From: CAZVPF01 sp964628195
GTDB taxonomy: Bacteria > Planctomycetota > Phycisphaerae > Sedimentisphaerales > Anaerohalosphaeraceae
DNA length: 64,000 nt
Direction of reading: 5' to 3'
NCBI GenBank assembly: GCA_964628195.1
Contig: CAZVPF010000016.1
Span: 12,843 to 76,842, forward strand
Made by a program: the position numbers and the translations under genes. The notes under the pieces were generated by a model that saw only the letters and a program-made list of their open reading frames with translations, was not told the DNA's origin and made no database searches. Shown here piece after piece: positions 1 through 7,910 of the stretch; within the stretch, counting starts at the first letter, position 1; each line of letters begins with the position of its first letter.

Positions 1-96
1 CCCGAATCGCTGGGCAGTTTCGATTATCTGCCTGACGACCATGCCCTCGGCATGGCCGCAGTACTCGGTATGTATGTGCATGTCATAATCTATCAT
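1..96 (-). CDS. PHP-domain protein, 5' end only (histidinol-phosphatase/PolX-type metal hydrolase)
   Basis: The first 32 codons of a minus-strand gene that runs off the left edge. The start is the ATG read from positions 96-94. The visible peptide begins MIDYDMHIHTEYCGHAEG and so carries the N-terminal His-x-His metal-binding motif of the PHP (polymerase and histidinol phosphatase) superfamily, followed by a CGHA segment typical of HisK-type histidinol phosphatases. It is the next minus-strand gene after mrdA, about 96 bp downstream, and may be the tail of that operon. Histidinol-phosphate phosphatase or a general phosphoesterase are both possible; the fragment is too short to decide. No strong ribosome-binding site precedes the ATG. 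Confidence 0.6.
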   Translation of the reverse strand, partial: MIDYDMHIHTEYCGHAEGMVVRQIIETAQRFG

Positions 97-192
97 TTCA
101 GAGTCCGTAACAAATAATAAAGGTCAGGGTATTATACACAGAACAGCCCAAAAGTAAACCGGTATCGGGTTTATCACGAAATGCAAAAGCCC

Positions 193-2340
193 CTATTGTC
201 CAATGTAGCCCATTTCGCTGCAGAGCCTGATTATCTCCCTGCCCAGCGGGGCCGCATCGCTCGAACCGGCCTGGCCGCCTTCGACTAATACCGCAAGGGC
301 AATGCCCCCGGCCGTTTTGTCCTCGACAAAGCCGGCGAACCAGGCGTGGTTTGGCCGCTCGGTCGAACCTGTTTTACCGTAAATATCCATGCCTCGATCT
401 TTGTCCAGCAGGAAGCTGCCCTCGAAGGCGCTTCTGGCGGTGCCGCCCCATTGATTAACAACGGCGTACATCCCGTCCTTAACGGTCCTGACGGTTCTGT
501 CGCTTAGCCCTATTTCCCTTCCGTAAGGACGAAACGTTCCGGGTGAATTTTCGCCCTGCGGCGGCATAAACACAGTAGGGCGGATAAAGACCCCGCCGCG
601 TGAAATACACGCCATAGCGGCAGCGACCTGTAAAGTTGTCACACGCAGACCGCCTTGGCCTATACCGAACATTCGCTTTTCATATCCTTTCAAGTCACCC
701 ACTTCATCGAAGCTGTCGGGCTGGCCTGGCGGTATGGCGGACTGTATCTGCCCGGCGGACTCAGCGAGTCGCAGAGGCTTGTATGAATCCCGCCTGAGCC
801 CCTGCATCATTGTCTCGTAATCCGGCCCGGCGAGGATCGTTCTGCCGCAGCCGAATTCCCAGAGCCACTTTTGGAGGACTCGTGAATCAAGCATGTCCGC
901 AAGGCGAGAAAAATAGATGTTGCAGCTTCCTCGTATCGCGTTGACCGCGTTGTTGCCGCCGTGGCCGTCCCATTTCCAGTCGTGACAACTTCCGAACCTG
1001 CGGTACTGCAAACAGTTGGGCCATCCTCGCGGGGCAGGTTTGTGGGGACAGCTTATCACTGTGCCGGGCGCGACTTTGCCTTCCTCGAGGCCAGCTGCGA
1101 GGACAAGGGGTTTAATCGAAGAGCCCGGCGGGTAGATTTTCCGGGTCGCCTTGCTCGTCATCGGTTCGCCGGGGCGGTTCTTGATTTCGTTATATTCAAA
1201 CCGGACGGTGTTGAGGTTGTAAACAGGAACCGACACTATTGCAAGCGCCTGACCAGTGGCGGTTTCAATAACCACCGCGCCAACGGCTTTGGCGGGGTCG
1301 TTCGGGTCCGAAACGGCGAGTTCGATAGCTTCCTGAAGCTCTATATCCAGCGAAAGGCGAACGTCATTGCCGAATATAGAGACTTTCTCCTCGATAAGGC
1401 TGCCCTCGATGTCGTAGCGTTTTTCGCCCCGTCTGCCCCGAAGTATCGGTTCGCAAACCCATTCCACGCCGTCCCTGCCGATCATATCGCCGGGCTGATA
1501 ATCGCTGTACCGGTCAAAATCAAAAAGCTCGTTATCCTCCTCAAAAGCCGGTCCGACCCTGCCTATCACCTGGCAGCCCGCGGAACCGTAAGGATAATAT
1601 CTTACCTCCTGGGGATATATATTTACGCCTTCGATATCCGTAAACGCCCGCTGGGCCTCGATAAGCTCGGCTTCGGTTTTCAATTCCACCAGCGGCTGGG
1701 GCTCGTGCATCTCGGCGAGGTCAACGGCGAGTGTCATCATCACCCGTTTTTGCCTGTCGGGCTCAAGTGTGGCGAATTCTTCGATGGCCTCCGATTGAGG
1801 AACGTACATTCCCCTGGCGCGGTAATCTGTCTTTAGCTGCGAGTCGGGAAAGTTGCGTGACCATGCTGTGAACTGGCGATATCGCCATATCTGCTCGTTT
1901 ATCCTGAATATGCGGTCGTAAATTTTTTCCCTGCTGCCCTGGCCGAGGTCGGCGAAACGCTCTATTATGCGCATAAGCTCAGCCCTGTCGGCTTCGTATT
2001 CCTGTCGCAGAATAAGCTCTGCCTTTTCCGCGGAAATTTCCTCCCTTGCGGCGAGCCTTATTATATTGGCCTGCCAGAAGTTGTCGTCGAGCAGCCGGGT
2101 GAGCTGATAGCTGACATGCAGGTAAAAGACCGGTTTGTCATAAGCAAGCTTCCTGCCCCTGCGGTCCATAATGCTGCCCCGCAGCGTGGGCATCTGCCTG
2201 GCAGGGAGCAGGCGCATCTCGGCAATCTGCCTGCGGTAGTCATCGGCCCTTCCCATCTGCAAAAAAGCCAACCGGCTGAAAAATCCGGCTGCGGCCAAAA
2301 TACAGAATGTGAGGAATAAATATAAACGCTGTTTGTACAT
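193..2340 (-). CDS. mrdA: Penicillin-binding protein 2 (elongasome transpeptidase)
   Basis: A peptidoglycan DD-transpeptidase that cross-links new wall during cell elongation, acting in the periplasm from an N-terminal membrane anchor. At 715 residues it is a little longer than usual class B enzymes. Visible features are a transmembrane segment (about residues 5-25), the LRGSIMDRRG segment of the PBP dimer domain near residue 55, the active-site SSIK box with Ser about 407 and Lys about 410, the SCN box (GSCNIYF), and KTGS near residue 656. Between the first dimer-domain segment and the YYPYG segment lies an enlarged helical region (about residues 85-230), longer than in E. coli PBP2. It is the last of mreB-mreC-mreD-mrdA on the minus strand, with 75 bp separating it from mreD. 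The rodA partner is not in the window. Confidence 0.93.
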   Translation of the reverse strand: MYKQRLYLFLTFCILAAAGFFSRLAFLQMGRADDYRRQIAEMRLLPARQMPTLRGSIMDRRGRKLAYDKPVFYLHVSYQLTRLLDDNFWQANIIRLAAREEISAEKAELILRQEYEADRAELMRIIERFADLGQGSREKIYDRIFRINEQIWRYRQFTAWSRNFPDSQLKTDYRARGMYVPQSEAIEEFATLEPDRQKRVMMTLAVDLAEMHEPQPLVELKTEAELIEAQRAFTDIEGVNIYPQEVRYYPYGSAGCQVIGRVGPAFEEDNELFDFDRYSDYQPGDMIGRDGVEWVCEPILRGRRGEKRYDIEGSLIEEKVSIFGNDVRLSLDIELQEAIELAVSDPNDPAKAVGAVVIETATGQALAIVSVPVYNLNTVRFEYNEIKNRPGEPMTSKATRKIYPPGSSIKPLVLAAGLEEGKVAPGTVISCPHKPAPRGWPNCLQYRRFGSCHDWKWDGHGGNNAVNAIRGSCNIYFSRLADMLDSRVLQKWLWEFGCGRTILAGPDYETMMQGLRRDSYKPLRLAESAGQIQSAIPPGQPDSFDEVGDLKGYEKRMFGIGQGGLRVTTLQVAAAMACISRGGVFIRPTVFMPPQGENSPGTFRPYGREIGLSDRTVRTVKDGMYAVVNQWGGTARSAFEGSFLLDKDRGMDIYGKTGSTERPNHAWFAGFVEDKTAGGIALAVLVEGGQAGSSDAAPLGREIIRLCSEMGYIGQ

Positions 2341-2415
2341 ATCACTATGTTACTAAATACGCCCGGCTGGAACAAACATAAACCGCACGACAAAAAGATA
2401 CTTAAGATTGCAGGT

Positions 2416-2925
2416 TCAATACCTGGCGTACTGCCGCCTGCCGAGCCCGAAAAAGCCCAGCATCCCGTGAAGCAGTGCCCAAAGTATGGGTCCGGCCAGA
2501 GCAGAATATCCTGACGTTCCGAAAACGACAACCCAGAAATTCCCCGTCATCTCGCCTGTCTTGAATAGTATCAAAAGTTCGGCGACGGCGTGGGTGAGTA
2601 TGCTGGCGAGAAGTATCGTCAGTGCCTGGTGTATGAAATGCTGCATGACGACGACCTTTCGCATCTGGCCAAGCAAAAAGCCGAATATTCCATAAACGAT
2701 CATGTAAGGGCCCATCGCGGTTCCCGATATATCCGCGGCAAGGCCTGTCAGAAATGAAACCACTATAGCCTCGTTCCAGTCGCAGTGAACCACGAAAAAG
2801 ACCAGCAGTATGAGCAGCAGGTCCGGGCGGACATTAAGACCCGGCAATGCCACAAAGTTCATAAGGTTGCCGGTGTTGAGTATGGTCGCGACACCGAGTA
2901 CAATTGCGAATCGAATCCATTTCAT
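2416..2925 (-). CDS. mreD: Rod shape-determining membrane protein MreD
   Basis: A small polytopic inner-membrane protein of the elongasome, 169 residues, with about five hydrophobic segments. It shows the typical MreD feel: RPDLLLILLVFFVVHC in the second membrane segment, then FLTGLAADISG, a form of the G-x-x-x-D motif seen in the family. It starts three bases after the mreC stop codon, so the two are probably translationally coupled, and it is followed by mrdA. Identification rests on hydropathy, motif and operon position, because MreD sequences diverge strongly. Confidence 0.85.
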   Translation of the reverse strand: MKWIRFAIVLGVATILNTGNLMNFVALPGLNVRPDLLLILLVFFVVHCDWNEAIVVSFLTGLAADISGTAMGPYMIVYGIFGFLLGQMRKVVVMQHFIHQALTILLASILTHAVAELLILFKTGEMTGNFWVVVFGTSGYSALAGPILWALLHGMLGFFGLGRRQYARY

Positions 2926-2928
2926 AAA

Positions 2929-3744
2929 CTATCGCTCTTCCCTGAGGATAACTCCAACACTGTCAATATCACCAAGCTCGTAAATCGGCTGAACCGAAAT
3001 ATCCAAAAGCAGGGGGTTCTCATCGTCCGGTTCCACCTCGGCAACTCTGCCAGTAACAATCGGCGTGTCGAGGTAACCGGGGCGGGCGGCTGCGTAGACG
3101 GCGTCACCTTCGAGAACATCGTACTCTCGAGATATAAGGGGTATTTTGGCAACGCTGCTGCCTGTCCCGGTAAGCCGGCCGGGAATAACTCCCCGCCGCC
3201 CCTGTCGCCAGAGGCGTATTTCTATCCTTTGATTGCCGTCTGTGACCAGCCGAACCTTTGCGGTATAGTCGGCTGTTTCGCTTATTGTGCCGATAAGGCA
3301 ATTGTTGCCCAGCACATACTGGCCTTTTTCAATGCCATCTTGCGCGCCCTTATTAATAAGAAGCTCGTGCCTGGCCCCGATAACCGATGAATTTATAACG
3401 TCGGCAAGCCTGATAACCGGTCCCGGCTTGGGCAGTTCGCTGCGTATTCGCTCGAGTTTTTCAACTTTTTCGTGTTCGGTCATAAGCGCGGCTCGAAGGT
3501 TGTCATTATGGGCCAAAAGCTTGTTATATTCTTCCCTGCTTACGTACTGCTCGCTGGAAGGACTTGCTGAAAACCCTTCAACAGGGCCGCTGCGACCGAC
3601 ATCGAGAACTTTGCCGAAAAGGCTGCTGTAAAAAAAGTTCAGATTGTTCGTAATGCTCTGCGGCAGGAGATATATAATAACGCTCGCCGTCAGCAGCCCG
3701 ACAAAAAGCGTGCTCCTCGGTATGTGCGATGATTTACGTGCCAT
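2929..3744 (-). CDS. mreC: Rod shape-determining protein MreC
   Basis: A periplasmic scaffold of the elongasome, anchored by one N-terminal membrane helix (about residues 12-32) and followed by a helical stretch (about 65-100) that would form the dimerising coiled coil. The C-terminal half is the paired beta-barrel domain characteristic of MreC, with the segments INKGAQDGIEKGQYVLG, a short run near GTISE, and a final VGVILREE. The length of 271 residues is normal. The gene lies between mreB (67 bp upstream) and mreD (3 bp downstream) in the usual order, which makes the assignment secure. Confidence 0.93.
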   Translation of the reverse strand: MARKSSHIPRSTLFVGLLTASVIIYLLPQSITNNLNFFYSSLFGKVLDVGRSGPVEGFSASPSSEQYVSREEYNKLLAHNDNLRAALMTEHEKVEKLERIRSELPKPGPVIRLADVINSSVIGARHELLINKGAQDGIEKGQYVLGNNCLIGTISETADYTAKVRLVTDGNQRIEIRLWRQGRRGVIPGRLTGTGSSVAKIPLISREYDVLEGDAVYAAARPGYLDTPIVTGRVAEVEPDDENPLLLDISVQPIYELGDIDSVGVILREER

Positions 3745-3811
3745 AAAAAGCGTTCAAGATTGAGTTTTTATTTACTCGCGGGAAACCGAATTTAAAAACC
3801 CGCAGTTGTCG

Positions 3812-4867
3812 CTATTCCCAGAACCTGCCGTTCTGGTCCATAGTATCTTTCCATATCTCGAGGTTCTCAAGGTAGACGCTTGTTCCCCTGGCGACACAGC
3901 TCAGCGGGTCCTCGACGAGTATCACCTTAAGCCCGGTCGCATTAGAAAGAACCGTATCCATCCCTCGAAGCAGGGAACCTCCGCCGCAAAGATGAACGCC
4001 GTTTTCGATAAGGTCAGCGGCAAGTTCGGGGTCGGCTTTTTCAAGCGTGCGCATAACTGTTTCTATAATCCCGGCGATAGGCTCTCTCAGGGCCTCGCGT
4101 ATCTCCTCGCTGGTGATAACTATCTTTCTCGGCAGGCCCGATATAGTGTCCCTGCCTGCGACTTCCATGGTAAGCTCCTGTTCGAGCGGGGCGGCTGAGC
4201 CTATCTGAATTTTGACCTGCTCTGCACGCGGTTCACCAATAAGCAGGTTATATGTCCTCTTCAAATGGTTAATTATCGCCTCGTCAAAATTGTCGCCGCC
4301 GATGCGTATGGACTCGCAGGTGCTGATGTCGGCGAGGCTCATTATCGCGACCTCGGTGGTGCCGCCTCCGATGTCGACGATCATCGATGCCGTAGGCTCG
4401 GTAATGGGCAGGCCTGCACCGATACCGGCGGCCATAGGCTCGTCGACGAGGTAAACCTTTCTAGCACCGGCTCGTTCGGCGCTGTCGATAACTGCTCGTC
4501 TTTCCACAGCGGTAATACCGCTGGGCACGGAAATAACCACCCGAGGACGCACAAGCCCCCCTCTTCCGTGGACTTTGCGAATGAAATAGCTCAGCATAGC
4601 CTCGGTGATTTCGAAGTCGCTGATAACTCCGTCTTTCAACGGACGAACAGCCGATATCGAGCCTGGGGTCTTTCCGAGCATCTCCCGTGCAACAAGGCCA
4701 ACCGCTTCGCCGTTATTTAGAACAACATTGGTGCCTTTTCGCACCGCGACAACTGAGGGTTCGTTCAGGACTATGCCTTCGTTTCGAACACATACAAGGG
4801 TATTGCATGTTCCGAGGTCAATACCCATATCCATGCTGAACCAGCCCAAAATCGTGTCAAGTATCAC
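3812..4867 (-). CDS. mreB: Rod shape-determining actin homologue MreB
   Basis: A cytoplasmic actin-fold ATPase that forms membrane-bound filaments and positions the elongasome. Visible family motifs are the phosphate-1 loop GIDLGTCNTLVC near residue 15, the phosphate-2 loop VDIGGGTTE near residue 165, and the adenosine region LCGGGSLLRG near residue 295. The length of 351 residues is standard. Translation starts at GTG (positions 4867-4865), with an AAGGG ribosome-binding site nine bases upstream. It heads the mreBCD-mrdA run, and a 129-bp gap separates it from the upstream microprotein gene, leaving room for its own promoter. Confidence 0.96.
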   Translation of the reverse strand: MILDTILGWFSMDMGIDLGTCNTLVCVRNEGIVLNEPSVVAVRKGTNVVLNNGEAVGLVAREMLGKTPGSISAVRPLKDGVISDFEITEAMLSYFIRKVHGRGGLVRPRVVISVPSGITAVERRAVIDSAERAGARKVYLVDEPMAAGIGAGLPITEPTASMIVDIGGGTTEVAIMSLADISTCESIRIGGDNFDEAIINHLKRTYNLLIGEPRAEQVKIQIGSAAPLEQELTMEVAGRDTISGLPRKIVITSEEIREALREPIAGIIETVMRTLEKADPELAADLIENGVHLCGGGSLLRGMDTVLSNATGLKVILVEDPLSCVARGTSVYLENLEIWKDTMDQNGRFWE

Positions 4868-4996
4868 TGTGAATCCCTTCGATTAATAGGCTGCCGATTC
4901 CTTAGAGCCCGCGAAATCCCGTTTCGCAGGCTATTAAACTCTTCACGATCTATATCCCGCTCTTAATATTTCAAACGTGCCGCAAAAAACCAATTA

Positions 4997-5161
4997 TCAG
5001 CGAGGGCCGATGATCTTAAAGATCGCCTCTGCGCCGTAATGATTAATGCAGACAAAAATTACCATCCCTGCCGTGGCCAGCACCGTTGCTGTCGATATCG
5101 CAAGGATAGCCGTATATACATCGTTTACCGCTGCTGCTGCTTTTTTATTAACCGGGCTCAT
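4997..5161 (-). CDS. 54-residue single-pass membrane microprotein upstream of mreB
   Basis: A short reading frame found by reading the minus strand directly after the coiled-coil gene. It starts at ATG three bases past that gene's TGA and ends in TGA at 4999-4997. The peptide begins MSPVNKKAAAAVNDVYTAIL, continues through an uninterrupted hydrophobic stretch (about residues 17-40) and ends in FKIIGPR, so a single transmembrane helix with a short basic N-terminus is likely. Junction spacing and codon choice match its neighbours, which argues for a real gene. No named family is recognised. Its place between a membrane-anchored coiled-coil protein and mreB suggests an envelope role; this is inference. 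The ribosome-binding site is weak, consistent with coupling to the upstream gene. Confidence 0.6.
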   Translation of the reverse strand: MSPVNKKAAAAVNDVYTAILAISTATVLATAGMVIFVCINHYGAEAIFKIIGPR

Positions 5162-5164
5162 AAA

Positions 5165-6043
5165 TCACAACTCTGTACTAACAGTGTCACCAACTCTCGG
5201 CCGTTCCTGGACAAGTTCCAGAACACCTGCCGACTTATTTACGTCAACATCCGTTATCACGATATCGGCAAGAAAATCTTCACCGCGTAACGCGTGAAAA
5301 ACCATACCTTCTTCAACCCCGTCGGCGGAACCAAGCGAAATCGTTATAAGCGACTGGCCGACTTCGTTGACGAGTCCCTTAAGTGCTCCTGCTGTCATAA
5401 GAGAGCTGTCCGCGGCCGGCTGAACCTGTCCGGGCTCACGAGTAACCGGAGCCATGTCTTCGTAGGAAACTTCCTCGCCGGTCGCCTGTGTAAGCTGGTT
5501 GAGCTTCTTCTCAAGGGCGGTCTTCTGTTCGAGGAAACGCTTCCTTTCGGCTTCGAGGGAGTCGAGGTCGACTATCTTTTCATAAAGGGCGGCCGTTATC
5601 TCGTTAAGTTCCTTGCGGTTATTGACAAGCTCGGAGCGAACCATGTCAAGCTGTTCCTGGGTTAGCTGGCGGGACTGCTCCATATTCGAGATCGTCTGCT
5701 CGAAACTCGTAATAAGACCCTTCCAGTTCTCGGACTGCTGCTTGTAAGCAAGGCTTTCACGCTGACACTTGCGAAGTTCGGTCGCCACCTGAACCTTTTC
5801 GTCCTCGAGGCCCTGTATCGTATTGCGAAGGTCCTTCTCAAGTGTCTTCATCTCGGCGATCTTCGCGTTGTACTCTTTGGTCTTCTGAGCGACCTCGGCC
5901 TTTAATACGTCGTTGAGGCTCTGCTGCTCTTCAAAATGAGACTTATAGTTGTTGGCTGTGCCTACATAGGAAACAACCACGCCGCAAAGGAAGATCGAAA
6001 GCAGTGACAGCAAAATAATTAATGCTTTTGTTAAAGTGCTCAA
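5165..6043 (-). CDS. Membrane-anchored coiled-coil protein with MreC-like C-terminal beta domain
   Basis: A 292-residue protein with an N-terminal membrane helix (about residues 7-29), a long charged helical region with heptad character (about 35-190) and a compact C-terminal domain (about 215-292). That domain contains ISLGSADGVEEGMVF, resembling the 'G-x-x-D-G-V-x-x-G' turn of MreC and related periplasmic beta-barrel domains. It probably spans from the inner membrane into the periplasm. The start is TTG at 6043, with an AAAGGAG ribosome-binding site; a nearby ATG opens a frame that stops at once. It precedes the microprotein and mreB on the same strand, so a part in wall elongation is plausible but not shown. 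No exact family is recognised. Confidence 0.75.
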   Translation of the reverse strand: MSTLTKALIILLSLLSIFLCGVVVSYVGTANNYKSHFEEQQSLNDVLKAEVAQKTKEYNAKIAEMKTLEKDLRNTIQGLEDEKVQVATELRKCQRESLAYKQQSENWKGLITSFEQTISNMEQSRQLTQEQLDMVRSELVNNRKELNEITAALYEKIVDLDSLEAERKRFLEQKTALEKKLNQLTQATGEEVSYEDMAPVTREPGQVQPAADSSLMTAGALKGLVNEVGQSLITISLGSADGVEEGMVFHALRGEDFLADIVITDVDVNKSAGVLELVQERPRVGDTVSTEL

Positions 6044-6611
6044 AACATAACTCCTTTCAACACTGAGGCTGAAATTACCAAGCCAAAAAGGCTACTACAA
6101 ATATCCAAAATACGATTATAACACTATAATTACAATTCAAAAACGTAATTGTGCTGAAATTTTGTAGAAAAAGCAAACAATAAATCGGCAAATATACGCT
6201 TTTGACAGCAAATTTTCACCGATATTCTACGAAAACTGCCAGCGATGGTCAAGATATATTTAAAAAGCTCTTCTTTGGGCCCCAAAGGGCCGGCAGAATG
6301 GCCCGGGACGGCTGTAGAGGGGCCAAAGCAGCCCCCAATCAGGCTTACTGTAAAGTGCACCAATAATATGGATAAAAGCACAGGTCGGCAATGACAGAGC
6401 CGAATGATCTCAATGAAAAATAATTCCCGGTCATTATCAAGTGCAGCTCTAAAACTTTATTTCGAGGTAAAAAGATTTTTTGTCTTCGGACGGTTCAGGA
6501 TAAATGCGAAGTTTTGATCTGCAAAGTTTTTTTGACGTTCCTTGACGCAGGCCCGCCATAGGGCTATAATTATACGGTTTAATGAAATATTTTAATGGAG
6601 GTTAAAAACCT
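6044..6611. other. Intergenic region between divergent elongation and metK transcription units
   Basis: A 568-bp stretch with no convincing gene. An 83-codon minus-strand frame inside it lacks a ribosome-binding site and recognisable features. The region is AT-rich except for a GC-rich patch at about 6270-6350, which includes a 7+1+7 inverted repeat (CTTTGGG, C, CCCAAAG; 6273-6287). The left end holds a TATAAT-like element on the minus strand (6115-6120) that could serve the coiled-coil gene, and the right end holds the metK promoter. No SAM riboswitch consensus was recognised. Confidence 0.6.
6542..6570 (+). promoter_or_regulatory. Housekeeping sigma-70-type promoter of metK
   Basis: TTGACG at 6542-6547 and a perfect TATAAT at 6565-6570 are separated by exactly 17 bp. 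Transcription would begin near 6577, about 35 bases before the metK ATG, whose GGAGGT ribosome-binding site lies at 6597-6602. The short leader leaves little room for a riboswitch. Confidence 0.8.
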
Positions 6612-7817
6612 ATGGCAAAGAAGAAGGGCCGCAAGGGCGGCAAAATCCAGAACAAAGGTCATTTGTTCACAAGCGAATCTGTTACTATGGGGCACCCGGA
6701 CAAGGTTGCCGACCAGATATCCGACGCCGTGCTTGACGCGATGCTCGAGCAGGACCCGAACAGCCGGGTTGCATGTGAAACACTTGTAACAACCGGGCTG
6801 GTGGTCGTAGCCGGTGAAATTACGACAACGGCGATTGTTGATATACCGACAGTAGTAAGGGAAACCATCAAGGGGATCGGATATACCGACCCGCATGCAG
6901 GGTTCGACGCCGACAACTGCGCGGTTATGGTGACGCTTGACCAGCAGAGCCCGGACATCTCTCGCGGTGTGACCGAGGGGACGGGACTTCATAAGCAGCA
7001 GGGCGCGGGGGACCAGGGTCTTATGTTCGGTTACGCTTGTAAAGAGACTTCGGCGCTATTGCCGCTGCCTATATTCCTTGCGCATAAACTGACCGACCGT
7101 CTTTCTATGATGCGGCAGAAAGGTAAGATGCCTTTCCTGAGGCCTGACGGCAAGAGCCAGGTTACGGTTGAATATGACGACAAGGGCAAGCCATTGCGTA
7201 TTCATACTGCTGTTATTTCGACTCAGCATACGCCCGACGTTAAGTACCGCGAGCTGAAAAAGGAAATTATCGAAAACGTCATTATGCCGGTGCTTCCGAA
7301 AAGGCTGGTTGACAACAAGCTGATTCTGCATATCAATCCGACCGGAAAGTTCGTAATAGGCGGGCCTAAGGGCGACTGCGGGCTTACGGGCAGGAAGATA
7401 ATTGTTGATACGTACGGCGGACGGGGCAGTCACGGCGGCGGAGCTTTCAGCGGGAAGGACCCGACCAAGGTGGACAGGACTGCAAGCTATATGGCAAGGT
7501 ATATCGCCAAGAATATTGTCGCGGCGGGCGTTGCGTCCGAATGCGAAGTTCAGCTTGCTTACGCTATTGGTGTCGCGGATCCGCTTTCTGTGCTGGTGAA
7601 CACGCAGGGCACGGCGAAGATGGATGAACGGATTATTGAGGAAGCTGTGAAGGATATTTTCCCGCTAACTCCTTCGGGCATGATAAAGCACCTTAAGCTT
7701 CGCAGGCCGATATTTGAAAAGACCGCGAGGAACGGACATTTCGGCAAGAAGTTTGACGAGTTTACCTGGGAAAAGACCGACATGGCCAAAAAACTGCAGA
7801 AGCAGCTCGGTATGTAG
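6612..7817 (+). CDS. metK: S-adenosylmethionine synthetase
   Basis: Makes S-adenosylmethionine from methionine and ATP in the cytoplasm. Family signatures are clear: GHPDKVADQISDAVLD near residue 30, GAGDQGLMFGYA (the methionine-binding hexapeptide region) near residue 130, and GGGAFSGKDPTKVDR (the P-loop-like phosphate-binding segment) near residue 280. At 401 residues it is slightly long because about 15 Lys/Gly-rich residues (MAKKKGRKGGKIQNK) precede the HLFTSESV start of the core. The upstream start is supported by GGAGGT nine bases before the ATG. It is a single-gene unit with its own promoter and terminator. Confidence 0.96.
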   Translation: MAKKKGRKGGKIQNKGHLFTSESVTMGHPDKVADQISDAVLDAMLEQDPNSRVACETLVTTGLVVVAGEITTTAIVDIPTVVRETIKGIGYTDPHAGFDADNCAVMVTLDQQSPDISRGVTEGTGLHKQQGAGDQGLMFGYACKETSALLPLPIFLAHKLTDRLSMMRQKGKMPFLRPDGKSQVTVEYDDKGKPLRIHTAVISTQHTPDVKYRELKKEIIENVIMPVLPKRLVDNKLILHINPTGKFVIGGPKGDCGLTGRKIIVDTYGGRGSHGGGAFSGKDPTKVDRTASYMARYIAKNIVAAGVASECEVQLAYAIGVADPLSVLVNTQGTAKMDERIIEEAVKDIFPLTPSGMIKHLKLRRPIFEKTARNGHFGKKFDEFTWEKTDMAKKLQKQLGM

Positions 7818-7840
7818 TTTTGAAGAGCGTTGATAAAAAT

Positions 7841-7868
7841 AAAGCCCGGTTCAGGCCGGGCTTTTTTA
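7841..7868. terminator. Bidirectional terminator between metK and purH
   Basis: Inverted repeat AAAGCCCGG / CCGGGCTTT around a four-base loop, followed by T residues on the plus strand and, read in the other direction, by an AT-rich run. It separates the convergent metK and purH genes and can serve both. Confidence 0.85.
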
Positions 7869-7910
7869 TTGCAGTTTTAACTTCTACGCAAGTCTTCAGT
7901 ATTGAAAAAA

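Noticed and set aside
961..1836. A 291-codon plus-strand frame opposite mrdA
   Set aside because: It lies wholly antisense to a well-conserved gene, has no ribosome-binding site and no recognisable protein features; the codon bias of the real gene creates it.
6130..6381. An 83-codon minus-strand frame upstream of metK
   Set aside because: GTG start without a ribosome-binding site, unrelated to any family, and crosses a GC-rich inverted repeat.
6400..6611. Possible SAM riboswitch before metK
   Set aside because: The promoter leaves a leader of only about 35 bases, and no conserved riboswitch core was seen.
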